Of a stretch of 34,415 nucleotides of DNA, positions 8,202 through 16,403 are shown piece after piece. The notes under the pieces were generated by a model that saw only the letters and a list, made by a program, of their open reading frames with translations, made no database searches and had not been told where the DNA came from. The stretch is from contig JACPMG010000025.1 of NCBI GenBank assembly GCA_016186095.1, forward strand, positions 1 through 34,415, in the 5' to 3' direction. This stretch comes from Candidatus Sungiibacteriota bacterium (GTDB taxonomy: Bacteria; Patescibacteriota; Minisyncoccia; Sungbacterales; HO2-52-23). Position 1 is the stretch's first letter. Each line of letters begins with the position of its first letter. A program made the translations under genes and the position numbers.

Positions 8202-10478
8202 ATGTCAAGAGAACTCCAACAGCAATACAACCCAAAAGAAGTCGAAGATAAAATCTACCGGATGTGGGAAAAATCCGGCTATTTTGCGCCTGAGGCGCAT
8301 CAGCCTCGGGCTGATAATCCTGATCGCCTAAAGCCTAAAGCCTTCTCTATAATTATGCCTCCGCCCAACGCCAGCGGCGCGCTGCACATCGGAAACGCCG
8401 TTTTTGTAACTTTGCAGGACATTGCAGTCAGATTCCAACGCATGCGCGGTAAAAAAACGCTTTGGCTCCCCGGTTTTGATCATGCCGGCTTTGAGGCCCA
8501 AGTGGTATTTGATAAAAAACTGGAAAAGGAAGGACGCCGACGCTCCGAAATTACCAAAGAACAACTCTACAAAGAGATGTTGGATTTTGCCCATGAAAAT
8601 AAAAAAGTTGTTGAGGCGCAACTTCGCAAGCTCGGGGCATCTTGCGACTGGTCGCGGGAGAAATTCACTCTTGATCCGGAAATTGTAAAAATCGTTACTG
8701 ACACATTTGTTAAACTCTATCAAGATAAACTTTTATACCGTGGAGAGCGGATTGTAAATTGGTGCGTTAAGCATCAAACCACTCTCTCTGATCTTGAAAT
8801 CCGGCACGAAGAGAGGACAGAACCGCTTTATTATCTAAAATACGGGCCATTTGAAATTGCCACCGCGCGTCCGGAGACCAAATTCGGCGACAAATATGTA
8901 GTCATGCATCCCAAAGATAAAAGATATGCAAAGTTCAAAGACGGCGAAAAATTTGAGACCGAATGGATAAACGGGAAAGTTACAGCAACCATCGTAAAAG
9001 ACGAAGTTATTGACATGAACTTTGGCACGGGCGCTATGACTATAACTCCGTGGCATGATCCGGCGGATTTTGAGCTTGCAGAGCGGCGCAAACTGGATAA
9101 GGAGCCGATCATTGACCGCTACGGGAGGCTTCTCGCAATTGCCGGAGAATTTGCCTGTATGAAAATCGCCGAGGCGCGGCCTAAAATAGTTGAAAAATTA
9201 AAAGCCAAAGGGCTTTTGGCAAAAATAGATCCGAACTACAAGCATAACGTCGCTGTCTGCTACAAATGCGGCAACGTAGTTGAGCCCTTAATTATGCCGC
9301 AATGGTTTGTGAAGATGCAGCCGCTCGCAGAGAAAGCCATTCGTGCCGTAGAGAAAGGAGAAATCAAAATAATACCAGACCGCTACAAAAAAGTTTATTT
9401 TCACTGGCTAAGAAACATCCGCGACTGGAATATTTCACGGCAAATTGTCTGGGGAATCAGAATTCCTGCTTGGTATTGTGGAAAGAAAGTTTTTATAACT
9501 TCACATCAACTAGTCAGGCCCGTCGTAGGCCCAAAGGTGGAAACGGTCCACACCCAATTTGCTGATCCAGTGTTGGTGGGAGAGAAACCCCCTAAGAAAT
9601 GCCCAGATTGCGGCGAGAATGACTTGGTCCAAGACCCCGACGTTCTTGACACCTGGTTCTCTTCGGGACAATGGCCGTATGCCACTCTGCTTGCCGGCAA
9701 GCAGAGTGGAAAATCCGAAATCCGAAATCCGAAATCCGAAATCGTATCGGACGATTTTAAAAATTTTTATCCGACCGACTTGATGGAAACCGGATATGAT
9801 ATTTTATTTTTCTGGGTGGCGAGGATGATTATGCTGGGGCTTTACCGAACAGGCAAAGTTCCTTTCCGCACCGTGTATCTCCACGGCTTGGTTCGCGATA
9901 AAGACCGCCAAAAGATGTCCAAATCCAAAGGCAATGTTATTGACCCCTTAGGCGTGGCTGAACTTTATGGAACTGACGCCGTGCGGATGGCCCTCACCGT
10001 GGGCAATTTACCCGGAAATGATATAATTATTTCCGAAGAAAAAATCAAAGGATACAGAAATTTCGCCAATAAAATCTGGAATGCTTCCCGCTTCGTGCTG
10101 ATGCACTCGGCCAAGACAAAAGACGAAAGACGAAAGACGAAAGTGCGGTTCACTGTTGAAGACAAAAAGATGCTGAAAAAACTTAATGAACTAGTCAAAC
10201 AAACTACCAAAGATCTCGAAAGTTATCGCTTTCACCACGCGGCTGACCGACTGTATCATTTTTTCTGGCACTACTACGCGGATAAAGTGATCGAAAAAAT
10301 GAAACCAAAATTGAATTCACCGGAGCAAAAAGAAACCGCCAAAGCTCTGCTTTTAGAATTTCATACCACCTTACTAAAACTTCTCCACCCTTTTATGCCC
10401 TTTATCACCGAGGAGATATGGCAGAGGCTTCCGCAAAAAAATAAAAAAATGCTTATTGTAGAAAACTGGCCCTCATAG
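8202..10478 (+). CDS. valS: Valyl-tRNA synthetase
   Basis: PPPNASGALHIGNA, WLPGFDHAGFEAQ, WNISRQIVWGIRIPAWYC, DVLDTWFSSGQWP, KMSKSKGNVIDP. Confidence 0.93.
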   Translation: MSRELQQQYNPKEVEDKIYRMWEKSGYFAPEAHQPRADNPDRLKPKAFSIIMPPPNASGALHIGNAVFVTLQDIAVRFQRMRGKKTLWLPGFDHAGFEAQVVFDKKLEKEGRRRSEITKEQLYKEMLDFAHENKKVVEAQLRKLGASCDWSREKFTLDPEIVKIVTDTFVKLYQDKLLYRGERIVNWCVKHQTTLSDLEIRHEERTEPLYYLKYGPFEIATARPETKFGDKYVVMHPKDKRYAKFKDGEKFETEWINGKVTATIVKDEVIDMNFGTGAMTITPWHDPADFELAERRKLDKEPIIDRYGRLLAIAGEFACMKIAEARPKIVEKLKAKGLLAKIDPNYKHNVAVCYKCGNVVEPLIMPQWFVKMQPLAEKAIRAVEKGEIKIIPDRYKKVYFHWLRNIRDWNISRQIVWGIRIPAWYCGKKVFITSHQLVRPVVGPKVETVHTQFADPVLVGEKPPKKCPDCGENDLVQDPDVLDTWFSSGQWPYATLLAGKQSGKSEIRNPKSEIVSDDFKNFYPTDLMETGYDILFFWVARMIMLGLYRTGKVPFRTVYLHGLVRDKDRQKMSKSKGNVIDPLGVAELYGTDAVRMALTVGNLPGNDIIISEEKIKGYRNFANKIWNASRFVLMHSAKTKDERRKTKVRFTVEDKKMLKKLNELVKQTTKDLESYRFHHAADRLYHFFWHYYADKVIEKMKPKLNSPEQKETAKALLLEFHTTLLKLLHPFMPFITEEIWQRLPQKNKKMLIVENWPS

Positions 10479-10559
10479 GGCTACGAAATACGAAAATTTT
10501 GCGAAAGTACGAAACCGATTTCGTAATTTCGTACAAATTCGCATTTCGTAGAGAATACC

Positions 10560-11294
10560 ATGGCCGCCCTAATCGCCACTAACACCACCTATCTTTTTCT
10601 TACCTTTCTTCCGCCTATTCTTTGGCTCGCTTTTTATTTGCGCGAAGACCGGCATCCGGAGCCGAAATTTCTCATCGTGCTGGCCTTCGTGGGCGGCATG
10701 GCCGCGGCTCTTCTGGCACTTCTTGCCGAGTGCGGATTTATTTTTATCGCCTCCGGGTCGTGCCAAGGCGGGATAGGCCCCGGCCTAAATCCCTTGGTAC
10801 TTTTTCTGGGCATCGCCCTTATAGAAGAATATATGAAGTATCTCCCTGTTAAATTTCTCATCATCAAGAGGCCGGATTTTGACGAGCCGGTGGACGGAAT
10901 GATCTACATGATGACCGCGGCTCTGGGATTTGCGGCATTGGAAAATGTTCTTTTTATCTTCCCGCTTTTCCAGGACAGCATCTTCGCGGGCCTGGAGGTC
11001 GCGGCCAACCGCTTCTTGGGCGCCAACCTCCTCCACGCCCTATCCTCCGGAATAGTCGGGTTTTTCCTGGCAAGGCGATGGTTTCATCCGCACCGGCACC
11101 ACTTTATAGCTTTAGGCATAATACTGGCTACCCTGTTGCACACCGGATTCAACTATCTTATACTTACCAGAGAAGCATTGCCCCAAGGAACTTTCTACAT
11201 AATCCTGCTACTATCCCTCATGGCAGTTATGATCTTCATTGACTTTGAACGCCTCAAAAGGCAAAAATTAATAGATAAGACCATAGATAACTAG
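10560..11294 (+). CDS. PrsW-family intramembrane metalloprotease
   Basis: Multiple TM segments; EEYMKYLPVK, FLGANLLHALSSGIVGFFLARR, HTGFNYLIL. Confidence 0.8.
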   Translation: MAALIATNTTYLFLTFLPPILWLAFYLREDRHPEPKFLIVLAFVGGMAAALLALLAECGFIFIASGSCQGGIGPGLNPLVLFLGIALIEEYMKYLPVKFLIIKRPDFDEPVDGMIYMMTAALGFAALENVLFIFPLFQDSIFAGLEVAANRFLGANLLHALSSGIVGFFLARRWFHPHRHHFIALGIILATLLHTGFNYLILTREALPQGTFYIILLLSLMAVMIFIDFERLKRQKLIDKTIDN

Positions 11295-11383
11295 GTCGCT
11301 AAGAAATGCGAAAAATACGAATATACGAAAACCTCTGAACTTTTCGTACTTTCGTAAAAATTCGTAATTCGTAGAGAAATCAC

Positions 11384-11914
11384 ATGGCCACTTTTTTTGA
11401 AAAACTCACCGGCGCCCGCCAAAAAGCGTCAGCAGCCGAGTCCACTAGCATAGACCCGCAACCCCATGAGCTGTTGCGGCGTCCGGTGCGTACGACCGCC
11501 GTAACATCAGATGAACCCAAAACAACCCGCCTGCAGGTGGCGACCGAAGATGCTCTGCCCGCGGACATGCCAGCCGAGGAAGAAGAAGGGGAGCTCACCG
11601 TAGACATATATGACCGGGGCGATACCATAACCATCCAGTCTACGGTCGCCGGAGTAAGGCCGGAGGATCTTGACGTATCGGTAACCAACGACACGGTCAC
11701 CATCAGGGGGCGAAGAGATCGGGGAGAGGAAATTGATGAGAAAAATTACTACTATAAAGAACTTTTCTGGGGCAATTTTTCCCGCTCGGTGATTTTGCCC
11801 GAGGAAATTGAGGAAGACATGGCCGAGGCCAATTTAAGACACGGTCTCCTGACTCTTCATCTCCCCAAAAGAAAAAGGGGAGTGGTACAAAAACTCAAAG
11901 TGAAATTAAACTAA
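11384..11914 (+). CDS. Hsp20/alpha-crystallin family small heat shock protein
   Basis: VDIYDRGDTITIQSTVAGVRPEDLDVSVTNDTVTIRGRR...FSRSVILPEEIEEDMAEANLRHGLLTLHLPK. Confidence 0.9.
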   Translation: MATFFEKLTGARQKASAAESTSIDPQPHELLRRPVRTTAVTSDEPKTTRLQVATEDALPADMPAEEEEGELTVDIYDRGDTITIQSTVAGVRPEDLDVSVTNDTVTIRGRRDRGEEIDEKNYYYKELFWGNFSRSVILPEEIEEDMAEANLRHGLLTLHLPKRKRGVVQKLKVKLN

Positions 11915-11916
11915 CT

Positions 11917-11944
11917 AAAAAATCCGGTAGTCACCGGATTTTTT
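11917..11944. terminator. Bidirectional terminator between convergent genes
   Basis: AAAAAATCCGGT-agtc-ACCGGATTTTTT. Confidence 0.85.
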
Positions 11945-12395
11945 AGTCGCATACTTGTCTGCACTGTCCGCCGCCTGAAGAGCTTTTAGGCAAAATTATT
12001 TCAACAATACGCTCCGTTACCGTTTGGCTCGCGGGCTTATCTTCATTTGATTTCTCCAGCTCCTCCAGCGCTTTCTCCGTGGCTCCTATAAGTTCCTGTG
12101 TAGTTTCTGTTTGCGCTTTTGCCGCCGGGGATTTGTCGTTGGCGCTTTTCGGGTCGCTCTGACGCTTTATCTCGGCTATATTTTTCTTCAATTCTTGTAT
12201 GAGAACTCCGCGCCTTTCTTTCGGGTCCTCGGGCAAAACAGAATCAGCGAGGAAATTTTTAATCTCGCCGGTGTTTCTGGTCGCGGCCACGCCGATAAAG
12301 GCCGTGAGCTTCTCGCGGATTTGTATGGGCGTATAGTACCAGCCCGCGGCGATCGTAAATATCACTAACATGGTCGAAAGAATAAATTTTTTCAT
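11943..12395 (-). CDS. Hypothetical membrane-anchored/exported protein
   Basis: N-terminal hydrophobic segment KFILSTMLVIFTIAAGWYY; convergent terminator. Confidence 0.6.
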   Translation of the reverse strand: MKKFILSTMLVIFTIAAGWYYTPIQIREKLTAFIGVAATRNTGEIKNFLADSVLPEDPKERRGVLIQELKKNIAEIKRQSDPKSANDKSPAAKAQTETTQELIGATEKALEELEKSNEDKPASQTVTERIVEIILPKSSSGGGQCRQVCD

Positions 12396-12396
12396 A

Positions 12397-13017
12397 TTAA
12401 ATGCTTCCGTCTGGTTTTTTTACGGTTAATCTGAAATCTGGTCTAAAAGTTTTGAATAGCTTGGCGCGGGCCTCATCCGGCTCTACCCACTCCCACAGCA
12501 CTTCATAACTACGTCTCCTCAGGTGTATAATGGCCGTTTCGTACAAAAGCTCTTTTCTATACGGTGAAATGGGGAAAAGTTTTATTGTCCCCCCGGGTTT
12601 CAGTACTCGATCAAGCTCCGAAAAAATATTTTCGTAGTCCGCGGCTTCCGACCAAAGTGGGATTGCATGAAGTGAAATAATTTCGTCAAACGATCCCGAC
12701 CTAAACGGGAGCCTTTGTGCCACTCCGGCTACTACTTTATTTTTTCTGCTTAAAGCCCGCTGCCTCTTGCCCTCGGAGGTGTTAGAGCCAAGTAGCGGGT
12801 TTAGAGAAAATACCCTTGCCCTTATCCCCATTTTCTTTATCCCTTGTTCAAATTCCTCGGAGTTGCCGGAACCCAAATCCAGTATCGTCTTATCTTGAAG
12901 TTCATCTTGCGAGATTCCAAGTAAATACTCGTACGCTTCGTAAGGACGATCCCCGCCAAAAGTACCCTCTGAAATTTCTTTCGATATTTTTTCTTTCATA
13001 GCAACTTGGTTCATCAA
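12397..13017 (-). CDS. SAM-dependent methyltransferase-like protein
   Basis: TILDLGSGNSEEFEQGI, LPFRSGSFDEIISLHAIP, LDRVLKPGGTIKLFP. Confidence 0.8.
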   Translation of the reverse strand: MMNQVAMKEKISKEISEGTFGGDRPYEAYEYLLGISQDELQDKTILDLGSGNSEEFEQGIKKMGIRARVFSLNPLLGSNTSEGKRQRALSRKNKVVAGVAQRLPFRSGSFDEIISLHAIPLWSEAADYENIFSELDRVLKPGGTIKLFPISPYRKELLYETAIIHLRRRSYEVLWEWVEPDEARAKLFKTFRPDFRLTVKKPDGSI

Positions 13018-13037
13018 CTCGCTCCGTTATTTATCCA

Positions 13038-13108
13038 TGGACTCACCGAGAATCGAACTCGGGACTGCGCAATGCGAATGCGCCGGTATGCCACTTACCT
13101 ATGAGCCC
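13038..13108 (-). tRNA. tRNA-Ala (CGC)
   Basis: Complete cloverleaf on - strand: acceptor GGGCTCA/TGAGTCC, anticodon stem GCGCA-TTCGCAT-TGCGC, T-arm CCGAG-TTCGATT-CTCGG; no encoded CCA. Confidence 0.8.
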
Positions 13109-13176
13109 TCAAAAGTGTGCTGGTGAACGAACGACGCGTAATGCCACTTAACCATATCCCCGCGATAAAAGTGTGG

Positions 13177-13965
13177 CTATTCAAAACTTAGAATCATGGG
13201 CAGGTGGTCGGATACGGAAATGTCCGGCACCTGAAAGTCCTTAACTCTGATGCCCGGAGAAACGAACGTGTAATCGGCGAACTTTTGTTCCTCCGACGTA
13301 CCAAAATATGGGTTAATTCGGCTGCGAGTAGTCATAACCTTATATTTCTTGATAAGATTTTCCATATTCCCCTCTAGCATTTTAATGCTTTCGGTTCCGG
13401 GCATAAGGTTCAGGTCTCCACATAATATTTTCTCGCCTGTATCATTTTCCAAAACTTTTTTTATTTTACGGGATTGCTCTAAGCGTTCTGGCGTATCAAG
13501 CTTTGTTCCGGGATAGGGAAAACCGTAAACATTGCCGATTACATAGCGTTTGCCGCCCGTATTAATTCTCGTGCAAAGCATGCTTGCCGGAAACGGGTAA
13601 CACTTTGTCGAAACATCACGGCTGGCGCTATTTCTTTCTCCGCAGATAAAAAAATTGTCGTAGGATTCGGCCGTTATATATTTTTTAATAAACGTTGCCG
13701 ATCCTTCAGTTACTTCAAAATCAACCGGTCCCGCGTTATCAAATCCGTCCTGCTTCGGGCCCCAGAATAAATTGTACCCGTCAAGAACCACAACTAGGTC
13801 GGCGAGAATGTTCACATACGTATTCCTGCTGACTTTTACTTTCGCGGGCGAACTAAATACTTCCTGAAAACAGAATATATCGGTGTCTTTGGCGGACTTT
13901 TTTATAAAATCCATCAGCGGGTCATAAGCTCGTCCGCCCCATATATTGAGTGAAATTAATTTCAT
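13177..13965 (-). CDS. Endonuclease/exonuclease/phosphatase family protein
   Basis: MKLISLNIWGGR, CFQEVF, ILCGDLNLMPG, ADYTFVSPGI, SDHLPMI. Confidence 0.85.
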   Translation of the reverse strand: MKLISLNIWGGRAYDPLMDFIKKSAKDTDIFCFQEVFSSPAKVKVSRNTYVNILADLVVVLDGYNLFWGPKQDGFDNAGPVDFEVTEGSATFIKKYITAESYDNFFICGERNSASRDVSTKCYPFPASMLCTRINTGGKRYVIGNVYGFPYPGTKLDTPERLEQSRKIKKVLENDTGEKILCGDLNLMPGTESIKMLEGNMENLIKKYKVMTTRSRINPYFGTSEEQKFADYTFVSPGIRVKDFQVPDISVSDHLPMILSFE

Positions 13966-13973
13966 GCTACCTG

Positions 13974-14044
13974 TCGGGGTGCCGGGAATCGAACCCGGTC
14001 TTCACGCACCCGAAGCGCGCGTACTGCCGGTATACTACACCCCG
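13974..14044 (-). tRNA. tRNA-Pro (CGG)
   Basis: Cloverleaf: CGGGGTG/CACCCCG, anticodon arm CGCGC-TTCGGGT-GCGTG, T-arm CCGGG-TTCGATT-CCCGG; no encoded CCA. Confidence 0.88.
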
Positions 14045-14107
14045 CCTTCGCCCGCCGTAGCGGGCTTCGGCGGGCAAGGCCCGTCCGAAACCCGCGGAGG
14101 CAGGTTT

Positions 14108-15610
14108 CTACTTCACATAGTATTTCGCCTTCATCTCCGAAATCCTCTCATCCTCCACCATCTCCACTTTTGACTCGGCCGCATCAGCAATCTTAACAAG
14201 TTCCTCATCGCTCAAAGCGCCTAAATTCTTAATTCTTAACTCTAACTTCTCTTTCGTATTCCGCGTAGGATCGTCAATCACTTCCTGCAGAAGCACTTCC
14301 AAAACATGCCCCACTTTAATGCTCTGCGGAATCCCCAAAATCTTCATAACATCTTCGCCGTTCACTTTCAACATTTTTGGCGTGGGCGTTTCTTCCTCGC
14401 GCAAAATTTTCTCAACTCTAAATTGAAAGTGGCGCAGGCGATAGGGCACGGCCTTGGGCACTCCCATGCCCATACGATCGCAAATCCGCACCCGCACCAA
14501 ATCATCCATATTCTCCGCGCCGACGTGGCGCACCAATCTCCTGATGGACGAATCGGTAATTCCCTCATTGGGATCGTACTTGAAAAGGTGCCAGCGGATA
14601 AGCGTACTTACTTTTTCTACCGTATCGCGGGGGAAATGCAAACGTTCAAGAATTTGTGCAGCCATCCGCGCCCCAACCATATCATGCCCGTAAAAAGTCC
14701 ACTCATCGTTTTTCTTAGGCCCTTTGGTGCGCGGCTTGCCCACATCGTGCAGAAGCGCGGCCAGGCAGACATCCCAAGAGAACTTTTGTTTTGCCCCGTA
14801 TTCCAAGGCCTTCAAATTATGCTCCCAGATGGTAAAAATTCTTGGCCTGTTTTCCACGCCGATGCCCTCCTCAATCTCCGGAATAATATATTTAAGAAGT
14901 CCGAGATCGTGCAAAAGTCCAATGCCTTCTCGCGCGCGTGGCGCGGCAAAAATTTTCACGAGCTCATCGCGGATCCGCTCCTTGGCGATAAACTGCATGT
15001 TTCCGGAAAGTTTTTCTATCGCCTCTCTGGTTTTCTCCTCAATCCCGAGCCCAAGCTCCACCGCAAACCGAACTGCTCGCATCATGCGGAGCGCATCTTC
15101 CTCAAAACGCTTCTCCGTATCGCCCGCGGCGCGTATCAACTTTTTTTTTAAATCCCCCTGTCCATCAAATGGATCAACTATTTCTCCCTCTACGCCCACC
15201 GCGATGGCATTCAGCGTAAAATCTCTGCGCGATAAATCTTCTTCTAGGGTTTTGGCAAATCTAATCTCGTCCGGATGCCGCTTGTCGGTATATTTTCCCT
15301 CGGCGCGAAAAGTGGTAATTTCTATTTCTTTGAGCGTTTCGTCTTTGGCCTCCGTCTTTACGGTTACCGTGAGAAATTTGTTCTCATAAAAACTATCCGG
15401 AAAAATCTTTGTGATTTCTTCCGGTTTAGCCGAGGTGGTAACGTCCCAATCTTTTGGTTTCTCGCCTCGCAACAAATCTCGCACACAGCCACCGACAATA
15501 TGGGCCTCGAAACCTGCGCTTTGCAACTTTTCCAGCACCGCGGAAACTTCTTGGGGAATTTTTTCCGCCAGAGGCGGATCCGCCCTTGGCGGAAAATTTT
15601 CTCGCGTCAT
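14108..15610 (-). CDS. cca: CCA tRNA nucleotidyltransferase / poly(A) polymerase family with HD domain
   Basis: AHIVGGCVRDLLRGEKPKDWDVTT, RRDFTLNAIAV, LLHDVGKPRT; start placed at MTRENF rather than the upstream ORF ATG. Confidence 0.88.
   Translation of the reverse strand: MTRENFPPRADPPLAEKIPQEVSAVLEKLQSAGFEAHIVGGCVRDLLRGEKPKDWDVTTSAKPEEITKIFPDSFYENKFLTVTVKTEAKDETLKEIEITTFRAEGKYTDKRHPDEIRFAKTLEEDLSRRDFTLNAIAVGVEGEIVDPFDGQGDLKKKLIRAAGDTEKRFEEDALRMMRAVRFAVELGLGIEEKTREAIEKLSGNMQFIAKERIRDELVKIFAAPRAREGIGLLHDLGLLKYIIPEIEEGIGVENRPRIFTIWEHNLKALEYGAKQKFSWDVCLAALLHDVGKPRTKGPKKNDEWTFYGHDMVGARMAAQILERLHFPRDTVEKVSTLIRWHLFKYDPNEGITDSSIRRLVRHVGAENMDDLVRVRICDRMGMGVPKAVPYRLRHFQFRVEKILREEETPTPKMLKVNGEDVMKILGIPQSIKVGHVLEVLLQEVIDDPTRNTKEKLELRIKNLGALSDEELVKIADAAESKVEMVEDERISEMKAKYYVK
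15565..15594. repeat. Double-hairpin repeat inside the 5' end of cca
   Basis: CCGCC-AGA-GGCGG-A-TCCGCC-CTT-GGCGGA. Confidence 0.7.
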
Positions 15611-15711
15611 CTTAACAATGATACCGCAAAAACTGTGATTTGACAAATATGCAAAAATGATACAAAATATAGATAAATTTCCGGTTTTGTGATATTTTTA
15701 TTGAGTAATTT

Positions 15712-15783
15712 GCCCTCGTGGTGAAATGGATATCACGCTTGCCTTCGAAGCAAGTATTGGGGGTTCGAATCCCTCCGAGGGCG
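15712..15783 (+). tRNA. tRNA-Arg (TCG)
   Basis: GCCCTCG/CGAGGGC, anticodon arm CTTGC-CTTCGAA-GCAAG, T-arm GGGGG-TTCGAAT-CCCTC; no encoded CCA. Confidence 0.88.
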
Positions 15784-15906
15784 ACACAACTGCTTGTGTC
15801 GCGTGAGGGATGAGAAGACCACAGCGTTGCGCGACGAGCTTGAGGCGAGGAGCGCCGCGAGGGGCGGCCTGCGACTGAGCGAGCGGAAGCTCGCGAGAGT
15901 TGTAGG

Positions 15907-15924
15907 CGAATCCCTCCGAGGGCG
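15907..15924 (+). repeat. 18-nt direct repeat of the tRNA-Arg 3' end
   Basis: CGAATCCCTCCGAGGGCG identical to 15766-15783. Confidence 0.85.
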
Positions 15925-15930
15925 TTTGGT

Positions 15931-15988
15931 TCGCCCGGTCGTATGACCGGGCATCCAGTCGCATGACTGGACGAGTCCTGGCGGGCGC
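15931..15988. repeat. Hairpin-pair repeat, copy A
   Basis: tcgCCCGGTC-gtat-GACCGGGcatCCAGTC-gcat-GACTGGacgagtcctggcgggcgcg; aligns without gaps to 16871-16928. Confidence 0.8.
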
Positions 15989-16154
15989 GTTTCCATAATT
16001 TAAAAACCCGCAGATGATGCGAGCTGTGCGTCTCCCTTTTATTCCTATTTTCAAGGTGGTCTATAACGCCCTCATAAAATTGACTGAAAAACAAGGCGGG
16101 AATAAAATCACGTCATCCGCCCATAGCTCAATTGACAGAGTCCCGATGCTGTGT

Positions 16155-16227
16155 CCGTCCCTAGCTCAATTGGTAGAGCAGCTCCCTCTTAAGGAGACGG
16201 TTCCGAGTTCGAGTCTCGGGGGACGGA
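16155..16227 (+). tRNA. tRNA-Lys (CTT)
   Basis: CCGTCCC/GGGACGG, D-arm GCTC-AATTGGTA-GAGC, anticodon arm GCTCC-CTCTTAA-GGAGA, T-arm CCGAG-TTCGAGT-CTCGG. Confidence 0.9.
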
Positions 16228-16295
16228 CACAGCATCGAGGATCCTCGACTTCTAAAATGAGTTATTTCAAATTAAAGTCGGGCCGCTCCCTCTTT

Positions 16296-16324
16296 CAGCC
16301 AGAGGCTGATCCGCCTCGGGCGGA
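16296..16324. repeat. Double-hairpin repeat in the anticodon-loop region of the interrupted tRNA
   Basis: CAGCC-AGA-GGCTG-A-TCCGCC-TCG-GGCGGA. Confidence 0.7.
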
Positions 16325-16403
16325 AAGGACAAGGTTCCAGGTTCAACTCCTGGTGGGCGGATTTCCGAAAGAAAACTAAAGCTTGATAAAATAAAAGCCG
16401 GGT

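Larger units (their letters stand above)
16117..16361 (+). pseudogene. Interrupted second tRNA (Lys-like) whose halves flank an intact tRNA-Lys
   Basis: 5' part CCGCCCA-TA-GCTC-AATTGACA-GAG (16117-16140); 3' part CCAGG-TTCAACT-CCTGG-TGGGCGG-A (16337-16361); acceptor halves pair perfectly; GCTCCCTCTT at 16285-16294 matches the inner tRNA anticodon arm. Confidence 0.65.

Noticed and set aside
14306-15151. 281-aa plus-strand ORF
   Set aside because: Antisense to the clearly recognisable cca gene; composition not protein-like.
15784-15924. Complete integrative element at tRNA-Arg
   Set aside because: Only 141 bp between the direct repeats and no integrase gene in the window; reported only as att-like.
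15698-16054. Minus-strand ORFs over the tRNA-Arg/tRNA-Lys spacer (also 15612..16094, 15733..15996)
   Set aside because: They translate tRNA-Arg and the hairpin-pair repeat (PARTRPV...ARSYD); overlap with a strong tRNA and repeats makes coding unlikely.
16117-16361. Group I self-splicing intron in the outer tRNA
   Set aside because: Insertion 1 follows the D-arm rather than splitting the anticodon loop, it contains a complete tRNA, and I could not recognise P7/P3 core elements; a covariance search would be needed to exclude it fully.
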